From Nesterenkonia sp. LB17 (GTDB lineage Bacteria; Actinomycetota; Actinomycetes; Actinomycetales; Micrococcaceae): a stretch of 64,000 bases of DNA. The position numbers and the translations under genes were made by a program. The stretch covers positions 62,001 to 126,000 of the forward strand of contig NZ_JAJOYX010000006.1 of assembly GCF_022565915.1 (NCBI RefSeq), given 5' to 3'. Below the pieces are notes generated by a model. That model had not been told where the DNA came from. It was given only the letters and a program-made list of their open reading frames with translations, and did not search any database. Shown in pieces: positions 60,356-64,000 of the stretch (its first letter is position 1; every line of letters begins with the position of its first letter).

Positions 60356-61126
60356 ATGAGTGAAGTTCAGTCCGTGGATCGCGCGGCGCAGATCCTGCAG
60401 CTGCTCAGTGTCGAGTCCCCGCTCAGCGTCAGTGAGATCTCCCGGCGCCTGCAGGTTCACCGGTCCACCGCCTCCCGGCTGATGGCGACGCTGGAGTCCC
60501 ATGACCTGGTCGAGCAGGAGGGTCAGCGCGGAGCGTACCGGCTCGGGTTCGGGCTGCTCCGCCTGGCCAGCGCGGTGAGCGCCCGGGTGGACCTCTCCCG
60601 CGATGCCCAGGTGTGCTGCGACGCCGCTGCGGCTTCGCTGAACGAGACGGTCAACGTTGCGATCCTCGACGCCGGGTATGCGGTGACCATCACGCAGACG
60701 GTGGGGCAGCGGATGGTTGGCGTGGCCCGGCAGTACGTGGGTCAGCGCGCTCCGCTGCATGCCACCTCCACCGGCAAGGTGCTGCTGGCGCATTCCCCGG
60801 CCAGCGAGCAGGACCGGGTCCTCGGCGGAGCGTTGGAGGCATTCACCGCCTCCACCATCACTGCGACCGAGGTGCTGGCCGCCGAGCTGACCGCGGTGCG
60901 CCAGCGGGGCTGGGCCTCTGCGGTGGCTGAGTGGGAAGAGGGCATCAACGCCTTGGCGGTGCCGGTCCGCGGACCGCAGGGTGGAGTGGTGGCGGCGTTC
61001 TCCACCACGGCACCGGCGTTCAGGCTGCCGGAGTCTGCCTTCGTCGAGCATGTGGCGATGCTGCGCGATGCCGCCGGGGAGCTCGAGCATCGACTGGGCT
61101 TCCTTCCTCATCCGAACCACCCCTGA
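60356..61126 (+). CDS. IclR family transcriptional regulator
   Basis: 256 aa. N-terminal winged helix: DRAAQILQLLSVESPLSVSEISRRLQVHRSTASRLMATLESHDLVEQEGQRGAYRLGFGLL. The C-terminal IclR effector domain has LNETVNVAILDAGYAVTI, PLHATSTGKVLLAHSP and EEGINALAVPVRGPQGGVVAAFS. It is divergent from the Rieske operon and followed by the dimethylglycine-oxidase gene, each preceded by the same palindrome. It therefore most likely controls both. The effector is unknown; a betaine-pathway metabolite is the obvious candidate. Confidence 0.93.
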   Translation: MSEVQSVDRAAQILQLLSVESPLSVSEISRRLQVHRSTASRLMATLESHDLVEQEGQRGAYRLGFGLLRLASAVSARVDLSRDAQVCCDAAAASLNETVNVAILDAGYAVTITQTVGQRMVGVARQYVGQRAPLHATSTGKVLLAHSPASEQDRVLGGALEAFTASTITATEVLAAELTAVRQRGWASAVAEWEEGINALAVPVRGPQGGVVAAFSTTAPAFRLPESAFVEHVAMLRDAAGELEHRLGFLPHPNHP

Positions 61127-61182
61127 CGGCACGGCTCCGTTGCGGGGGACGCGTCCCCGGCGGATCAATTCTGACCGACCCC

Positions 61183-61211
61183 TTGTCCGGGCCTCGAGGT
61201 ATCCCTAGGCT
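61183..61211 (+). promoter_or_regulatory. Promoter candidate for the dimethylglycine-oxidase gene (TTGTCC-N17-TAGGCT)
   Basis: TTGTCC (61183-61188) and TAGGCT (61206-61211) are 17 bases apart. Transcription would start near 61218, just before the second palindrome. Confidence 0.5.
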
Positions 61212-61230
61212 GGTGCGTAATACACCATAG

Positions 61231-61249
61231 TGTTGCGAACTAAGCAACA
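61231..61249. promoter_or_regulatory. Putative IclR operator 2 (TGTTGC-N7-GCAACA)
   Basis: TGTTGC GAACTAA GCAACA, the same arms and spacing as operator 1 with a different centre. It lies about 15-30 bases downstream of the predicted transcription start and 28 bases before the ATG, a roadblock position. Confidence 0.75.
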
Positions 61250-61276
61250 GTAGGTGGCGGCTGAGGGAGCAGGGAC

Positions 61277-63907
61277 ATGGCGCAGCACTCCGGGGGTCCG
61301 CGCGTGGTGATCGTGGGCCTCGGCGTCGTCGGCGCGGCGGTGGCTGATGAACTGGTGCTGCGCGGCTGGACCGACGTCACCGTGGTGGAGCAGGGGCCCC
61401 TGTTCGAGACCGGCGGCTCGAGTTCACATGCTCCTGGCTTCGTCTTCCAGACCTCCCCGAACCGCGCGATGACGCAGCTGGCTCAGCGCACGCTGAGGAA
61501 GCTCGACGGCTTGAGCGTGAACGGGGAGTGGGTCTCCAAGCGGGTGGGCGGCATCGAGCTCGCCACCACCGAGGAGCGGCTGCGCGAGCTGCGCCGCCGA
61601 CAGGGCTTCGCGCAGTCCTGGGGCGTGCCGGCCCAGCTGATCCCACCGGAGCAGATCGCCGCGCTCTGGCCCGGGCTGGACACCACCGGACTGCTCGGCG
61701 GGCTGCACACCCCGACCGACGCCGTGGTGAAGGGTGTGCGCGCGGTGGAGTTCCAGGCCCGGCGAGCCGAGACCGGGGGAGCCACGCTGCTGCCCTGGAC
61801 CCGGGTCTCTGCGGTGAACACCTCAGGCTCACAGGTGACCGGAGTCCAGATCTGTCCCGTCGATGTCGAGGGATCCGGCGTCGACACGAGCGAGACCCTG
61901 CCCGCCGACGTCGTCCTGCTCTGCGCCGGACTCTGGGGACCGGGGATGGCGCGCGATCAGCTGGGGCTGGAGCTGCCGATGCTGCCTGTGGAGCACGGAT
62001 TCGGGTTCAGCCTGCCCGTCTCCACCGGGGTCGACGCGGCCACCGAGGTCGTGAAGCCGATGCTGCGGCATCAGGACTGCGCGATGTACCTGCGCGAGTG
62101 GGGGGATCGGATCGCCGTGGGCGCCTATGAGCATCGACCGCTGCCGGTGGCCCCGGATCAGATCGCCGCCGCGGAGGACTTCGCCCGCACCGGGATCCAC
62201 CCGGCCGTGCACCCCTTCACCGCCGAGGACTTCACCCCCACCTGGGCCGAGGCGCAGCGCCTGCTGCCCCAGCTGGCCAGGGGCGGGGAGGGTGCGGCGG
62301 GACTGGACGCCGCGCGCAGCTTCAACGGGATCTTCTCCTTCACCCCCGACGGCGGTCCCCTGCTGGGGCCCGTGCCGGGCACCGCCGGGCTGTGGATGGC
62401 CCAATCGGTCTGGGTCACCCAGTCGGCCGGCGTCGGTGAGGTGATGGCGGACTGGATGACCACCGGAGACCCCGGCATCGACACCCACGGTCTGGACCTG
62501 GGTCGCTTCGACCCCGCGGTGGTCTCCTCCCGCTGGGCCCAGGAGCAGGGCGAGGAGTCCTACGACGAGGTCTACGACATCATCCACCCCAAGGCCACCA
62601 CCCTGCGGATGCGCGGGCTGCGCACCTCGGCCTTCCACCCGCGGCAGCAGGAGCTCGGCGCGGTCTTCGAATCCGCCGCCGGCTGGGAGCGGCCGCTGTG
62701 GTTCGAGTCCAACCAGGGACTGGGCGAGGCGCGGCTCGGCGACCAGCCGCTCCCGGATCGAGACGCCTGGTCGGGCAGGCACTGGAGCCCGATCGCGGCC
62801 CGCGAGGCCCGGCACCTGCGCGAACACGTGGGGCTGGTGGACATGTCCTCGCTGTCGCGACTGCAGCTGCACAGCACAGGCCACAGCACCACCGACGGCG
62901 CTCAACCCTGCACCGCCGTCGATGCCGACGCTGATCCAGAAGGGCACGGCGCCACCGCCTTCCTGCTGGACCTGCACGCCCGCGGGCTGCTCAGCCGGCG
63001 CCCGAGCAGGACCGTGGGCGGCATCGTCTATGCGTTGCTGCTCGATGAGCGAGGACGTGTGCTCTCCGACATCACCCTGGCCCGGACCGGGCCGCAGAGC
63101 TATCACCTGGGCATCAACGGCCCCCTGGACACCGCCTGGCTCCGCGCCCGGATCGCGGAGCATCAGCCGGCCGCAGGGGAGACCCTGCAGCTCACCGATG
63201 CCGGCACCGGCGCCTGCGGCCTGGGCCTGTGGGGACCACAGGCGCGCACCGTGCTGCAGAAGCTCGTCGCGGAGGACCTCTCCGATGAGCACTTCAAGTT
63301 CTACCGTGCCCGGCAGCTGCGGGTGGCAGGGGTTCCGGTGCTCGCCCTGCGGCTGAGCTACGTCGGGGAGCTCGGCTGGGAGCTCTACGCCCCGGCGGAG
63401 TTCGGCAGGTTCCTCTGGGACGCGCTGATGGACGCCGGCCAGGCGCAGCAGATCCGCCCCGTGGGGCGGCGCGCGTTCGAGAGCCTGCGGCTGGAGAAGG
63501 GCTTCCGACTCTGGGGAACCGACATGACCCGGGAGCACACCCCCGTCGAGGCCGGGGTGGACTTCGCCGTCACCGGGGAGGCGGCGAAGAAGCTCGCCGC
63601 GCTCGGGGCTGATGTGCCGCGGCGCCGTCTGCAGTGTCTGGTGCTGGAAGACCCGGCGCAGGTGCTCCTCGGGCACGAACCGGTCTTCGCCCCCGGCGGG
63701 ACCGACCCGCTGGGCTATGTCACCAGCGCGGATCAGGGTTATACGGTGGGAGAGTCCATCGCCTACGCCTGGCTGGAGGGTGCGGCCCAGGGTGCGGCAC
63801 GCAGCATCGGAGATCCGGTGGAGATCGCCTGTTTCGGGGAACGGCTGCCGGCCGTCGTCGCCGCGGAGCCGCGCTTCGATCCGGGCAGCACCAGGATGAG
63901 GGGATGA
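61277..63907 (+). CDS. GcvT-family FAD oxidoreductase, dimethylglycine oxidase/dehydrogenase-like
   Basis: 876 aa, demethylates dimethylglycine (or sarcosine) and transfers the one-carbon unit to tetrahydrofolate. N-terminal FAD domain VVIVGLGVVGAAVADELVLRGW (11-32), then GGSSSHAPGFVFQTSPNRAM, which matches Arthrobacter dimethylglycine oxidase. GLHTPTDAVVKGVRAVE is next, where the family has its covalent-FAD His. The middle FAO domain (SFNGIFSFTPDGGPLLGP) is followed by the GcvT-like folate domain (SSLSRLQLHSTG, YVGELGWELYAPAEFG, GRRAFESLRLEKGFRLWGTDMT). It is slightly longer than the 830-aa type enzyme because of an insert at about 540-560. Promoter and operator lie upstream. Confidence 0.88.
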   Translation: MAQHSGGPRVVIVGLGVVGAAVADELVLRGWTDVTVVEQGPLFETGGSSSHAPGFVFQTSPNRAMTQLAQRTLRKLDGLSVNGEWVSKRVGGIELATTEERLRELRRRQGFAQSWGVPAQLIPPEQIAALWPGLDTTGLLGGLHTPTDAVVKGVRAVEFQARRAETGGATLLPWTRVSAVNTSGSQVTGVQICPVDVEGSGVDTSETLPADVVLLCAGLWGPGMARDQLGLELPMLPVEHGFGFSLPVSTGVDAATEVVKPMLRHQDCAMYLREWGDRIAVGAYEHRPLPVAPDQIAAAEDFARTGIHPAVHPFTAEDFTPTWAEAQRLLPQLARGGEGAAGLDAARSFNGIFSFTPDGGPLLGPVPGTAGLWMAQSVWVTQSAGVGEVMADWMTTGDPGIDTHGLDLGRFDPAVVSSRWAQEQGEESYDEVYDIIHPKATTLRMRGLRTSAFHPRQQELGAVFESAAGWERPLWFESNQGLGEARLGDQPLPDRDAWSGRHWSPIAAREARHLREHVGLVDMSSLSRLQLHSTGHSTTDGAQPCTAVDADADPEGHGATAFLLDLHARGLLSRRPSRTVGGIVYALLLDERGRVLSDITLARTGPQSYHLGINGPLDTAWLRARIAEHQPAAGETLQLTDAGTGACGLGLWGPQARTVLQKLVAEDLSDEHFKFYRARQLRVAGVPVLALRLSYVGELGWELYAPAEFGRFLWDALMDAGQAQQIRPVGRRAFESLRLEKGFRLWGTDMTREHTPVEAGVDFAVTGEAAKKLAALGADVPRRRLQCLVLEDPAQVLLGHEPVFAPGGTDPLGYVTSADQGYTVGESIAYAWLEGAAQGAARSIGDPVEIACFGERLPAVVAAEPRFDPGSTRMRG

Positions 63908-64000
63908 GCATGCAGGGTTCAGCCGACTATGACGTGATCGTGATCGGACTGGGATCCATGGGCGGTGCCGCGGCGAACGCGCTCGCCGAACGGGGCGCCC
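63904..64000 (+). CDS. FAD-dependent oxidoreductase, sarcosine-oxidase-like (5' end only)
   Basis: Thirty-two codons are in the window: MSMQGSADYDVIVIGLGSMG, then GAAANALAERGA. This is the start of the monomeric sarcosine oxidase / N-methyltryptophan oxidase family (DVIVIGLGSMG). The ATG overlaps the stop of the previous gene (ATGA). It would complete the pathway by converting sarcosine to glycine with release of H2O2 and formaldehyde. Truncated by the window edge. Confidence 0.75.
   Translation, partial: MSMQGSADYDVIVIGLGSMGGAAANALAERGA

Overview
The window is high-GC DNA with short intergenic gaps, Micrococcales-type gene content and many promoters whose -10 box lies 6-8 bases before the start codon (leaderless transcripts). 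It suggests a halotolerant actinobacterium of the Micrococcaceae (Nesterenkonia/Arthrobacter-like). The genus is an inference from gene content and cannot be settled from sequence alone.

Layout. 1-17.2 kb is ordinary chromosome: a phosphotransferase, a GyrI-like protein, a TPR protein, an OpuAC-like lipoprotein, two tandem AlaA-type aminotransferases, exonuclease VII (xseBA), ispH, a TauE permease, an MFS permease, a DASS symporter, rmuC and a histidine phosphatase. 17.3-22.5 kb is a choline operon (betT-betB-betA). 22.75-23.84 kb is ychF. 23.84-37.70 kb is an island. The last codons of ychF (reading VVEFRFNV-stop) recur, more or less degenerate, at about 27.1, 28.5, 30.6, 32.3, 35.25 and 37.7 kb. 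They divide the island into six cassettes of 1.4-3.3 kb: a GmrSD-RAMA nuclease, a RibD-like deaminase, an ApeA-like HEPN protein, an enoyl-reductase-like protein, an SDR plus the SCO1664/DUF3090/MSMEG_4193 trio, and a TetR-controlled operon ending in a truncated DUF3817 gene. No integrase was seen inside.

37.9-39.4 kb carries a heliorhodopsin and an unrecognised neighbour. 39.4-44.5 kb holds leftward genes (hydrolase, SRPBCC, carboxyethylornithine-synthase-like dehydrogenase, ArfB, glycosyltransferase, DUF2071). 44.7-49.5 kb holds rightward genes ending in an FAD oxidoreductase and an FeS-BCP-type photolyase that lacks the cluster cysteines. 50.2-51.4 kb is a broken small-gene region ending in an amidase. 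YbdK ligase, aldo/keto reductase, MDR oxidoreductase and a large catalase follow.

57.4-64.0 kb is a methylamine cluster: three-component Rieske oxygenase, IclR regulator, dimethylglycine-oxidase-like enzyme and the start of a sarcosine-oxidase-like gene. Together with betT-betB-betA this gives a plausible route choline -> betaine -> dimethylglycine -> sarcosine -> glycine. The catalase sits beside the H2O2-producing oxidases. Two identical 19-base palindromes (TGTTGC-N7-GCAACA) mark the likely IclR operators.
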